Shown piece by piece: positions 8,359-16,258 of a stretch of 64,000 nt of DNA. Every line of letters begins with the position of its first letter. Positions within the stretch are counted from its first letter, which is position 1. The notes under the pieces are model-generated. The model searched no databases, had not been told where the DNA came from, and saw nothing but the letters and a program-made list of their open reading frames with translations. Both the position numbers and the translations under genes were made by a program. This stretch comes from Salinibacterium sp. ZJ450 (lineage in GTDB: Bacteria; Actinomycetota; Actinomycetes; Actinomycetales; Microbacteriaceae), in NCBI RefSeq assembly GCF_011751885.2, contig NZ_CP061771.1, positions 806,001 to 870,000 on the forward strand. The letters run 5' to 3'.

Positions 8359-9717
8359 ATGACGTTTATCCTCGCGGAGCCTGACTTAGAGTCTCTGAGG
8401 GCCGGATTGCGGGGCCTGGTACTCGGTCCGGATGATCCGGGGTACGACACCGCTCGCAGGGTCCACAACGGCATGATCGACAAACGGCCGGCGGTGATCG
8501 CTCGCTGCTCCGGGGTGGCCGACGTGATGGCCGCGCTTCGTTTCGGCGTGGAGCACGGACTTGCGGTCGCGGTCCGCGGTGGTGGCCACAACGTGGCAGG
8601 GAAGGCTGTCTGCGACGGAGGAATCGTCATCGACCTGTCGGCGATGAAGGGGATGCGGGTGGATCCGGTGGGGCGGGTCGCGCACGCGCAGGCTGGACTG
8701 ACCTGGGGTGAGTTCGACCGCGAGACGCAGGCGTTCGGGCTGGCCACGACTGGTGGGGCGGTGTCCACCACGGGTATTGCTGGGCTCACCCTGGGCGGCG
8801 GCATCGGCTGGCTGCAACGCAAACACGGACTGGCCTGCGACAACCTGCTCTCGGCGGACGTCGTCACCGCCGACGGCAATTTCGTCACCGCGAGCGCCAC
8901 CGAGAATGTCGACCTGTTCTGGGGGCTGCGCGGCGGCGGTGGCAATTTCGGGATCGTCACCTCGTTCGAATACACGTTGCACCCCGTCGGGCAGGTCATC
9001 GCCGGCCCGGTGGTCCACCCGTTCAGCGCAGCCAGAGACGTGTTGCGGTTCTATCGCGAGTACTCCCAGGGCGCCCCGGACGACCTGTTCGTCGAGGCAG
9101 GCCTGGCGACGCTGCCGGACGGACAGCGGGCCGTCATGCTTTTCGTGGTGTACTTCGGGCCGCAGGAAGAGGGTGAGGAACTGTTGCGGCCGGTGCGCGA
9201 GTTCGGCTCACCACTGGAGGACATGATCATGGCGATGAGCTACTGCGACGTGCAGCAGGCGTATGACGGCGATTTCCCGTTCGGACTCCTCAACTATTGG
9301 AAGTCCAGCAACCTCAACGAACTGAGCGACCCCGCAATCGACACCCTGGTCGCCTTCATGGAAGCCGCGCCGTCAGCGCGGCCGATGGTCATCATTGACC
9401 AGTTCGGCGGCGCCGTTGCCCGGGTCCCCAACGACGCCACTGCGTTCGGCCACCGTGACGCCGCCTACGACCTGATCATCGCTGCCATCTGGTCCGAGCC
9501 GCACGAGCAGGAACGGCACATCGAATGGGCACGCCAGTTCTGGGACGCCATGCAGCCGCACACGACGGGTGACGTCTACGTGAACTACCTCAGCGACGAG
9601 GGCGAGGGCCGCGTGCGTGCGGCTTACGGCCATCACTACGAGCGCCTGGCGGCCCTGAAACGCAAGTACGACCCGGACAACGTGTTCCAGAACAACCAGA
9701 ACATCAAACCGCAGTGA
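8359..9717 (+). CDS. FAD-linked oxidase with berberine-bridge (BBE) C-terminus
   Basis: Predicted flavin oxidoreductase of 452 residues of the FAD_binding_4 plus BBE family, which oxidises sugars, alcohols or secondary metabolites. The FAD domain shows RGGGHNVAG with His77, the usual 8-alpha-linked residue. GLACDN carries Cys160, the position of the 6-S-cysteinyl link, so bicovalent FAD is plausible. GGGGNFGIVTSFEY follows, and the C-terminal YDPDNVFQNNQNI is the BBE signature. I chose the ATG at 8359 over in-frame starts at 8344 and 8296 because GGAGGTGG at 8346-8353 is placed correctly for it. No signal peptide is seen. It is flanked by palindromes of family A on both sides and is probably monocistronic. 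The substrate is unknown. Confidence 0.88.
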   Translation: MTFILAEPDLESLRAGLRGLVLGPDDPGYDTARRVHNGMIDKRPAVIARCSGVADVMAALRFGVEHGLAVAVRGGGHNVAGKAVCDGGIVIDLSAMKGMRVDPVGRVAHAQAGLTWGEFDRETQAFGLATTGGAVSTTGIAGLTLGGGIGWLQRKHGLACDNLLSADVVTADGNFVTASATENVDLFWGLRGGGGNFGIVTSFEYTLHPVGQVIAGPVVHPFSAARDVLRFYREYSQGAPDDLFVEAGLATLPDGQRAVMLFVVYFGPQEEGEELLRPVREFGSPLEDMIMAMSYCDVQQAYDGDFPFGLLNYWKSSNLNELSDPAIDTLVAFMEAAPSARPMVIIDQFGGAVARVPNDATAFGHRDAAYDLIIAAIWSEPHEQERHIEWARQFWDAMQPHTTGDVYVNYLSDEGEGRVRAAYGHHYERLAALKRKYDPDNVFQNNQNIKPQ

Positions 9718-9792
9718 CGCGGGCGCACGGAGTGTGGGGGATCGAGCACCACAGTTCCCTGTTTGCCCGGAGGCACTTCCCCAACCCAAGGG

Positions 9793-9847
9793 GTGAGGTC
9801 TGGTAAACGGTCCTTCCGGCCGGGAAGGCCCACATGGCAGACCTCAG
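9793..9847. repeat. Intergenic palindrome family A, copy 2
   Basis: Arms GTGAGGTCTGG (9793-9803) and GCAGACCTCAG (9837-9847) enclose a second inner stem, GGTCCTTCCG...GGGAAGGCC. The unit is 55 bases and sits between two convergent genes (flavin oxidase and asparaginase), where it could act as a bidirectional terminator. Confidence 0.8.
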
Positions 9848-9865
9848 CGCCGCAGAAGCCCGTGG

Positions 9866-10825
9866 CTAGACGACCGCGCGCAGCTCGCCCACCGGGCGCG
9901 CGCCGCCGAGCACCCGCTCCGAGGTCACCGCGATCACCTCGGCCGCGGCATCCGCGTCCACCGCACCCGCCTCGACCAGCAGTTGCAGCGCGACGGTGGT
10001 GGCGGCGCGCAGCGAGCCGTCCAGCGTTTTCAGCGCGACGGCGGTGCCATCGGCCGCGCCCATCACCATAACGCCCTCCGCGCCGAGCTTCGCGATCAAG
10101 CCCAGCTTCTCGATGGTGACCGTGTTCGCCCGGCCGGGGCCGTCGATCGCCCAGGGATGCTCGCGGATCGCCGCGGCCAGACGGCTGGCGTCGGGGTCGT
10201 CGGTCGGCCCGGTCACCCGCGAGATCGCCGTCGCGAGCCCGCGCACGGTGACCGCGTGCACCGGGGCCCCGCAGCCGTCGACGCCGGAGTGCTCGACCGG
10301 GTGCCCGGTGAACTCCTGCACGGAGGCGAGGATCGCCTGCTGCAGCGGATGCTCCAGCTCCAGGTACGAGTCGGTGGGCCAGTCGTTTCGGACGCAGGCC
10401 AGCAGGAACGCGGCGTGCTTGCCCGAGCAGTTCATGCTGAGCGGATGCGGCGCGGTGGCGGCCGTGCGGGCGGCCCGATCCGACGGCCAGTCGGCGGGGC
10501 ACTGCAGCGCGCTCTCATCGAGGCCGGCCCGGTCGAGGATGCGGCGCACCACGGCCACATGCTCGGCGGTTCCGGCGTGGCTGGCGGTGGCGAGCACGAG
10601 CTCCTCGCCGTCGAGGTCGGCGCCGAGCCGCAGCGCGGTGATCGCCTGCACCGGTTTCAGGGTCGATCGCGGATAGATAAGCGCGTCGACGTCGCCTAGT
10701 TCACGCAGGCTCGCGGCATCCGGTCCGACGACCACCGCCACCCCCAGGTGACGCGACTCGATCATGCCGGAGCGCTCGAGAACGGCGAGTTCGACGGCTC
10801 CCGCCGCCGACAGCACGTCGGTCAC
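9866..10825 (-). CDS. L-asparaginase (asparaginase II family, PF06089-type)
   Basis: Predicted asparaginase of 319 residues belonging to the Rhizobium/actinobacterial asparaginase II family, unrelated to E. coli AnsA/AnsB. It would hydrolyse L-asparagine to aspartate and ammonia. Family motifs visible are STLKPVQA near residue 52, ATASHAGTAEHV near residue 80, MNCSGKHAAFL near residue 130, and DGCGAP near residue 180. The start is a GTG at 10825, overlapping the gabT stop as GTGA, so it is translationally coupled to gabT. No signal peptide is seen, so it is probably cytoplasmic. Confidence 0.88.
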   Translation of the reverse strand: MTDVLSAAGAVELAVLERSGMIESRHLGVAVVVGPDAASLRELGDVDALIYPRSTLKPVQAITALRLGADLDGEELVLATASHAGTAEHVAVVRRILDRAGLDESALQCPADWPSDRAARTAATAPHPLSMNCSGKHAAFLLACVRNDWPTDSYLELEHPLQQAILASVQEFTGHPVEHSGVDGCGAPVHAVTVRGLATAISRVTGPTDDPDASRLAAAIREHPWAIDGPGRANTVTIEKLGLIAKLGAEGVMVMGAADGTAVALKTLDGSLRAATTVALQLLVEAGAVDADAAAEVIAVTSERVLGGARPVGELRAVV

Positions 10826-12168
10826 AGGGCGGCGAGGGCGTCGTCGAGCACGCGCACCGCCTGGCCGAGCAGGTCGTCGCTGATGGCAAGGCTCGGCAGG
10901 AAACGCAGCACGTTGCCCCAGGTGCCCGCCGACAGCAGCAGCACGCCCTGCTGGGCGGCGAACGCGACGATGCTGTTGACCGCCTCGGGAAGCGGGGTGG
11001 TGCTGCCCGGTTCCACCAGTTCGATGGCGAGCATGGCGCCGATGCCGCGCACGTCGCCGATCACGCCGTACTTCTGCTGGAGGTTCAGCAGCTCCGGCTT
11101 CAGGGTCGCCTCGATGCGCTGCGCCTCGGCGAGCAGGTTGTGCTGCTCGATCCGCTCGAACACGGCGATCGCCGCGGCGCAGGAGACCGGGTTGCCGCCG
11201 AAGGTGCCGCCGAGGCCGCCGGCGTGCGCGGCATCCATGATCTCGCTGCGTCCGGTCACGCCGGCCAGTGGCAGCCCGCCGGCGATGCCCTTGGCGGTCA
11301 GCACCAGGTCGGGCACCAGGCCGAAGTGCTCGCTGGCGAAGTAGCGGCCGGTGCGGCCCATGCCGCTCTGGATCTCGTCGGCGATGAAGACGATGCCGTG
11401 GGTGCTGCACCATTCCTGCAGCGCGGGCAGGTATCCGTCGGCCGGGACCATGAAGCCGCCCTCGCCCTGGATCGGTTCGACCACCAGACAGGCCAAGTCG
11501 GAGGGCCCGACCGTCTTCTCCAGGTAGGCGATCGTGTGCGCGGCGGCCTCGGTGCCGCTCAGCCCATCCCGGAACGGGTACGAGCCGGGCGCGCGGTAGA
11601 CCTCCGGGGCGAACGGGCCGAAACCCGCCTTGTACGGCATCGACTTGAAGGTCATCGTCATGGCCAGGTTGGTGCGGCCGTGGAACGCGTGGTCGAGCAC
11701 CGCGACGCCGCGCCGGCCGGTGAACTTGCGGGCGATCTTCACACCGTTCTCCACCGCCTCGGCACCGGAGTTCACCAGCAGCGACTTCTTCGCGTGGTCG
11801 CCGGGGGTGTGCTCGGCGAGCAGCTCGGCGACCCGTACGTACGGCTCATAGGGGGTGATGCCGAACGCCGTATGGGTGACCTGTGCCAGCTGAGCGGATG
11901 CCGCGGACACCACGGCCTCGTCGGTGTGGCCGATCGTGGTGACGCCGATCCCGGCGCCGAGGTCGATGAACTGGTTGCCGTCCACGTCGACGAGGATCGC
12001 GCCGTGCGCGCGCTCGATGTAGACCGGCAGGGCGCTGGAGACGCCGGCGGCCACCACGGCCAGTCGTCGCTCATGAAGTGCCCGCGATTTCGGCCCGGGG
12101 ATCGCCGTGACAATGCGGCGCTCCTCGGTGAGCGGGACGGGTGCGGATGCTTCAGACACATCAGTCAT
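10822..12168 (-). CDS. gabT: 4-aminobutyrate aminotransferase
   Basis: PLP enzyme of 448 residues that transfers the amino group of GABA to 2-oxoglutarate, giving succinic semialdehyde. The PLP lysine is in LVLTAKGIAGGLPLAG near residue 292. IFIADEIQSGMGRTG-like residues precede it, NSGAEAVENGVKIAR marks the phosphate site, and GTFGGNPVSCAAA follows. Length and motifs match actinobacterial GabT. A TAAGAT box (12184-12179) lies 10 bases before the ATG, so the 5' leader would be very short. It is followed by asparaginase with a 4-base overlap. No gabD is in the window. Putrescine taken up by the nearby pot system could feed this step (inference). Confidence 0.92.
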   Translation of the reverse strand: MTDVSEASAPVPLTEERRIVTAIPGPKSRALHERRLAVVAAGVSSALPVYIERAHGAILVDVDGNQFIDLGAGIGVTTIGHTDEAVVSAASAQLAQVTHTAFGITPYEPYVRVAELLAEHTPGDHAKKSLLVNSGAEAVENGVKIARKFTGRRGVAVLDHAFHGRTNLAMTMTFKSMPYKAGFGPFAPEVYRAPGSYPFRDGLSGTEAAAHTIAYLEKTVGPSDLACLVVEPIQGEGGFMVPADGYLPALQEWCSTHGIVFIADEIQSGMGRTGRYFASEHFGLVPDLVLTAKGIAGGLPLAGVTGRSEIMDAAHAGGLGGTFGGNPVSCAAAIAVFERIEQHNLLAEAQRIEATLKPELLNLQQKYGVIGDVRGIGAMLAIELVEPGSTTPLPEAVNSIVAFAAQQGVLLLSAGTWGNVLRFLPSLAISDDLLGQAVRVLDDALAAL

Positions 12169-12206
12169 GATTGAACCGATCTTAGTTGGGGGAGGGAAGG
12201 CCTGTC

Positions 12207-12725
12207 ATGACACCTGAGCACCACTTTTCTGTCGCGCTGCAGTGGACCGGAAACCGCGGAACCGGCACCAGTGGCCCGCGCGACTTCAGCCGCGAGCACG
12301 TGCTCTCCCACGACGGTAAGCCCGACCTGCTCGGCTCGGCAGCCCCGGTCTTCCGCGGCGACGCCGACCGGTGGAACCCGGAGGAGCTGCTGATCGGCGC
12401 CCTCGCCCAGTGCCACATGATGAGCTACTTCTACCTGGCCACCAAGCACGGCATCGCGGTGACCAGCTACACCGACGCCGCCTCCGGCACCATCCGGATG
12501 AACGGAGCCGGCGGCCGCTTCACCGAGGTGACGCTGCGGCCGCGGATGACGATCGCGTCGGGGGACCTCGAGCTGGCGTTGCGGCTGCACGACGAGGCGG
12601 AGCAGATCTGCTTCATCGCCCAGTCGGTGAACTTCCCGGTGCGGCACGAGCCGGAGATCAGTGTGGCGGATCCGGAGGCGCAGCCGCATCCGGAGCCGGA
12701 TCTGGCGTCGTCGGCGACGGATTGA
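12207..12725 (+). CDS. OsmC family peroxiredoxin-like protein
   Basis: Protein of 172 residues of the OsmC/Ohr family, which reduces organic hydroperoxides with a pair of cysteines. LIGALAQCHMMSYFYLA (Cys near residue 71) and EQICFIAQSVNFPV (Cys near residue 137) are the two expected cysteine sites, and the length is normal. The ATG at 12207 is preferred to a TTG at 12186 because GGAGG lies just upstream. The last 68 bases overlap the end of the convergent membrane-protein gene, and the overlapping C-terminus is a low-complexity Pro/Glu tail in both products. Confidence 0.88.
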   Translation: MTPEHHFSVALQWTGNRGTGTSGPRDFSREHVLSHDGKPDLLGSAAPVFRGDADRWNPEELLIGALAQCHMMSYFYLATKHGIAVTSYTDAASGTIRMNGAGGRFTEVTLRPRMTIASGDLELALRLHDEAEQICFIAQSVNFPVRHEPEISVADPEAQPHPEPDLASSATD

Positions 12726-13389
12726 GCGGACGGTACTGCTTCCAGAAGCCGAGGAAGCGCCGTTGACCCCGCCAGACCGAGAACACGCCGAACGCTGCCC
12801 CGATCACGGCGCCGATAAGCACCACCAACCACGTGACCGCGCCAAGCGCGTTGACGATCGCGCCGATGAGCAGTCCGATCATCGCGGAGTTCACCGCGAT
12901 GATGAACAGCATGCTGCTGCCGACGAATTGGCTCTGTCCGCGCCGCGGCGTCAGGAAGTAGTACGTCTGCCTCACGCCCGCGTAATCGTCGCGGGTGGAC
13001 GCCATCAATGTGTCGGCGATCCCTGGGTCGAGGTCGACGTAGGCGGCCCGCAGCCGGTTCATCGCGAGCACGTACATCAGGTCTTCCATCGCCACGTTCA
13101 GCACGCGCACCTGCGTGAGCACGCCGACAAGCGCAACCACCCCGAGCACGGCGATCGCGAACACACCGAACGCCTCCGAGAAATCGCTGGCCTGGCCGAC
13201 CAGGGCAAGACTCACGAGCCCCGCCGACACCAGCGTGAGGAACATGCTGATGCGGGTGAGCACCTCGCTCTGGGTCGTGCCCCGCGAGGCCAGCAGGCTC
13301 CAGTGCTCAGTCGCGAGCAACTGAGCACGAAGCGCTCGGGATGCCGCGGCATCCGGATTTTCTGATTGCTCTGCCGCGTCGTCGGGCAT
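12658..13389 (-). CDS. Integral membrane protein of unknown function (DUF2721-like)
   Basis: Unrecognised protein of 243 residues. A soluble N-terminus of about 45 residues is followed by two hydrophobic helices (near residues 50-70 and 76-95). A polar segment of about 60 residues comes next, then two more helices (near residues 160-185 and 188-208), and a proline-rich tail. The pattern MLFIIAVNSAMIGLLIGAI and the paired helices recall small DUF2721-type membrane proteins, but I am not certain. The start ATG at 13389 follows a CACAAT box by exactly six bases, suggesting a leaderless transcript. Its 3' end overlaps osmC by 68 bases on the opposite strand. Confidence 0.75.
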   Translation of the reverse strand: MPDDAAEQSENPDAAASRALRAQLLATEHWSLLASRGTTQSEVLTRISMFLTLVSAGLVSLALVGQASDFSEAFGVFAIAVLGVVALVGVLTQVRVLNVAMEDLMYVLAMNRLRAAYVDLDPGIADTLMASTRDDYAGVRQTYYFLTPRRGQSQFVGSSMLFIIAVNSAMIGLLIGAIVNALGAVTWLVVLIGAVIGAAFGVFSVWRGQRRFLGFWKQYRPLNPSPTTPDPAPDAAAPPDPPH

Positions 13390-13395
13390 GTGGTC

Positions 13396-13401
13396 ATTGT
13401 G
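13396..13401 (-). promoter_or_regulatory. -10-like box, CACAAT, leaderless start of membrane protein gene
   Basis: CACAAT read on the minus strand ends six bases before the ATG at 13389, so transcription would begin at or next to the start codon. Confidence 0.4.
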
Positions 13402-13517
13402 CGCCTCGACCAGTGAGAAGTGAACCGGCCGCGATCTCTCACCGCGGTTGTCACTCGATGTTCAGGCGGATGCACCAGACTGGAGCCTTCCCCGTTTCTT
13501 CTCTGTGAGGTTTTCGC

Positions 13518-14489
13518 GTGCGCGCTGGTGCAACCCTGGTAATGGTTTTCGGCCTGGTGGCCACGCTCGCGGCCTGTGCGCCGGCCGAGCAGTCGGGCGA
13601 CGCGAAGAAGGCGTCTGAGGGCTGCACCCCGAGCGGATCGGCGTCCGAGTCGATCGAGGTCACCGGCGACTTCGGCGCGAAGCCGGAGATCAAGTTCGAG
13701 ACTCCGCTGTCGGTCAAGAAGACCGAGCGCAGCGTCGTGATCGAGGGTGACGGCGAAAAGATCGAGAACGGGTCGATCGCCAACATCGACTTCACCATGG
13801 TGAACGCCGAGACCGGCGAAGAGGTCTCCACCACCGGTCACACCGAGGGCACCGCCACCCCGATCACCGTCGATGAGGAGCAGTTCCTCAGCGGACTGGT
13901 GAAGACCCTGGAGTGCAGCGCGGTGGGTTCGCGAGTGGTCGGCGTGATTCCGCCCGCCGACCTGTGGGGCGACGCCGGCGCCGAGCCGCTCGGAGTCACC
14001 GGCGAGCAGTCGCTCGTGTTCGTGGCCGACGTTCTCGCGATCGCCGAACCGCCGCTGGAGCGCGCCGAGGGCACCCCGCAGGAGGCACCCGCCGGATTCC
14101 CGACCGTCGAGCTGGCCGAGGACGGCACGCCCACGGTCACGATTCCGGATGCCGCGCCGCCGGCCGACCTGCAGATCGCTGTGCTGCAGAAGGCAGAGGG
14201 CACCGTCGTGGAGGACGGCGACACGGTCACCGTGCACTACCAGGGCATCAACTGGCGCACCGGCGAGGTCTTCGACGGCAGCTGGGAGCGCGGTGAGCCG
14301 ACCCAGTTCCCGACCACCGGCGTGATCGAAGGCTTCCAGAAGGCACTCGTCGGGCAGAACGTCGGCTCACAGGTGATCGCGATCATCCCGCCGGCGCAGG
14401 GCTACGGCCCGCAGGGCGGAAACGAGAAGGCGGGCATCGCCGCCGACGACACCCTGGTCTTCATCGTCGACATCCTCGCTACCTCGTAG
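13518..14489 (+). CDS. FKBP-type peptidyl-prolyl isomerase lipoprotein with two FKBP-like domains
   Basis: Secreted lipoprotein of 323 residues. The signal peptide ends in the lipobox LAAC near residue 20. A first FKBP-like domain (residues about 70-175) is degenerate. The second (residues about 215-322) has the usual core VHYQGINWRTGEVFDGSWERG, GVIEGFQKALVGQNVGSQV and IPPAQGYG, and so is probably the active prolyl isomerase. The role would be folding of exported proteins at the outer membrane face. The GTG at 13518 is supported by GTGAGG at 13505-13510. A strong inverted repeat (14503-14570) follows the gene, so it is probably transcribed alone. Confidence 0.88.
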   Translation: MRAGATLVMVFGLVATLAACAPAEQSGDAKKASEGCTPSGSASESIEVTGDFGAKPEIKFETPLSVKKTERSVVIEGDGEKIENGSIANIDFTMVNAETGEEVSTTGHTEGTATPITVDEEQFLSGLVKTLECSAVGSRVVGVIPPADLWGDAGAEPLGVTGEQSLVFVADVLAIAEPPLERAEGTPQEAPAGFPTVELAEDGTPTVTIPDAAPPADLQIAVLQKAEGTVVEDGDTVTVHYQGINWRTGEVFDGSWERGEPTQFPTTGVIEGFQKALVGQNVGSQVIAIIPPAQGYGPQGGNEKAGIAADDTLVFIVDILATS

Positions 14490-14502
14490 CCGGAAGCGCA
14501 CA

Positions 14503-14570
14503 CGAGCGCTGCCCGAACGGCCGAACGCCGCCGCCGCGGCACGCGCGCTCGGCCGTTTTCGCAGCGCTCG
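14503..14570. terminator. Long imperfect hairpin after FKBP gene
   Basis: Arms of 26 bases (14503-14528 and 14545-14570) pair with about four mismatches around a 16-base loop. The arms begin CGAGCGCTGC and contain AACGGCCGA. Lying between the FKBP stop and dxr, it is a likely intrinsic terminator, though a T-run is lacking as is common in actinobacteria. Confidence 0.6.
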
Positions 14571-14599
14571 CCAAATAGAACCTGCGGGAGGATAGACCC

Positions 14600-15682
14600 A
14601 TGCGACGCGTCATCATCCTCGGCTCCACCGGCTCCATCGGCACCCAGGCGCTCGACGTCATCGCCGCGAACCCCGACCGGTTCCAGGTGGTCGGGCTCAC
14701 CGCGGGCAGCAACCGCGAACTCGTCGCCGAGCAGGCGGCCAGGTTCGGCGTGACCGAGACCGCGTTCGGCGCGGATGACGCGGCCGCGCTGGTGCGGAGC
14801 GTCGAGGCGGATGTCGTGCTGAACGGCATCACCGGATCGGTCGGTCTCGGCCCGACGCTGGCCGCGCTCGAGACCGGCGCCACGCTCGCGCTGGCGAACA
14901 AGGAGAGCCTGATCGTCGGCGGCGACCTGGTGAAGCAGGCCGCGGCGCCCGGGCAGATCGTGCCGGTCGACTCCGAGCACTCCGCCCTCGCGCAAGCACT
15001 CAGGTCGGGCGCACCCAGCGAGGTGCGGCGGCTGGTGCTCACGGCATCCGGTGGCCCATTCCGTGGACGCAGCCGTGACTCGCTGCGCGATGTCACCCCG
15101 GCCGAGGCGCTGGCGCATCCGACCTGGGACATGGGCCTGGTCGTCACCACCAACTCGTCCACCCTGGTGAACAAGGGGCTCGAGGTGATTGAGGCGCACC
15201 TGCTGTTCGACGTGCCGTACGCGCAGATCGAGGTGACCGTGCACCCACAGTCGATCGTGCACTCCATGGTCGAGTTCATCGACGGGTCAACGATCGCGCA
15301 GTGCTCACCGCCGGACATGCGGCTGCCGATCTCGCTCGGTCTGGACTGGCCGAACCGGGTTCCGGATGTCGGTGCGCCGCTGGACTGGACCACCGCCAGC
15401 ACCTGGACGTTCGAACCGCTAGACACCGAAGCATTCCCCGCGGTGCAGCTCGCGAAGCAGGTGGGGGAGGCCGGCGCGACCTTCCCGGCGGTGTTCAACG
15501 CGGCGAACGAGCAGACGGTGATCGCGTTCCACGCCGGAGCGATCGGCTACCTCGACATCCTCGACACGGTGCGAGCGGTCGTCGACCGGCACTCGGTGGG
15601 CGAGGCGACGCTGCCGGGCGTGCTGGCGGCCGAGGTGTGGGCGCGGGGTGAAGCAGATCGCGTGATCGCTCAGGCCGGCTAG
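14600..15682 (+). CDS. dxr: 1-deoxy-D-xylulose-5-phosphate reductoisomerase
   Basis: Second enzyme of the MEP isoprenoid pathway, converting DXP to MEP with NADPH and a divalent metal, in the cytoplasm. [13 protein letters not shown] at the N-terminus binds [15 protein letters not shown] follows, VDSEHSAL carries the metal ligand, and [19 protein letters not shown] is the catalytic loop region. At 360 residues it is near the family length. The ATG at 14600 has GGAGGAT (14587-14593) upstream. In many actinobacteria dxr is followed by rseP and ispG. Here a convergent kinase/lipoprotein pair separates it from rseP, and ispG is 15 kb further on. Confidence 0.95.
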   Translation: MRRVIILGSTGSIGTQALDVIAANPDRFQVVGLTAGSNRELVAEQAARFGVTETAFGADDAAALVRSVEADVVLNGITGSVGLGPTLAALETGATLALANKESLIVGGDLVKQAAAPGQIVPVDSEHSALAQALRSGAPSEVRRLVLTASGGPFRGRSRDSLRDVTPAEALAHPTWDMGLVVTTNSSTLVNKGLEVIEAHLLFDVPYAQIEVTVHPQSIVHSMVEFIDGSTIAQCSPPDMRLPISLGLDWPNRVPDVGAPLDWTTASTWTFEPLDTEAFPAVQLAKQVGEAGATFPAVFNAANEQTVIAFHAGAIGYLDILDTVRAVVDRHSVGEATLPGVLAAEVWARGEADRVIAQAG

Positions 15683-15712
15683 CGGTACTGCCGGTTCTGC
15701 GTCGGTGAGCGG

Positions 15713-16258
15713 TTACTCGCCGTCGTCGCTGCCGTCATCCGTCCATTCGTCTGAATTGGTCGGCGTCGGAGTGTTGTTGGAGGTCTCGGTTGGCGTAGGC
15801 GTCGATTCCGAGTCGCCGTCCGACTTGTCGTTCTTCTTCTCGTCCTTCTTCTCGTCCTTCTTGTCGTCCTTGTCGTTCTTGCCGTTCTCGTTGCCCTCGC
15901 CGTCGTTGTCGTCCTCGTCGTCCGATTGAGTCGGAGTCGGCGTCGGCGTCGGCTTGGGCTTCGCGGCCTCGATGGCCGCGGCGAGGTCGGCGCGGACCAG
16001 GTCGATGGCTGACACGATTGCCTGGTGGCGTTCCGGCGTGATGGCACCGCGGGCGAGGGCGTCGTTCACGGCCACGGTGAGTTCGTCGAGGCGGGTGAGC
16101 GCGCCCTGCAGGTCGCCGGATGCCGAGGCCTCACTCACCGAGAGCACACCGGCCTGCAGATCCTCGGCCGCAGCCGGGTCGAAGGTCGGCTGATTCGATG
16201 CGCAGCCGGCCAGCAGCAGGGTGCCGGCCAGGGTCAGGGTGATCAATCGACGTCTCAT
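15713..16258 (-). CDS. Lipoprotein with charged and PT-repeat C-terminal tail
   Basis: Unrecognised lipoprotein of 181 residues. The signal peptide MRRRLITLTLAGTLLLAGC has a clear lipobox. A helical segment of about 75 residues (FDPAAAEDLQAG...LAAAIEAAK) follows. The last 80 residues are low complexity: PTPTPTPT, then a Lys/Asp/Glu-rich block with KKDEKKDEKK, then another PT block and an acidic end. Such tails often span the cell wall. The ATG overlaps the upstream kinase stop as ATGA, so the two are co-translated. The helical part is probably a periplasm-side partner or sensor for the kinase (inference from coupling only). Confidence 0.8.
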   Translation of the reverse strand: MRRRLITLTLAGTLLLAGCASNQPTFDPAAAEDLQAGVLSVSEASASGDLQGALTRLDELTVAVNDALARGAITPERHQAIVSAIDLVRADLAAAIEAAKPKPTPTPTPTQSDDEDDNDGEGNENGKNDKDDKKDEKKDEKKNDKSDGDSESTPTPTETSNNTPTPTNSDEWTDDGSDDGE

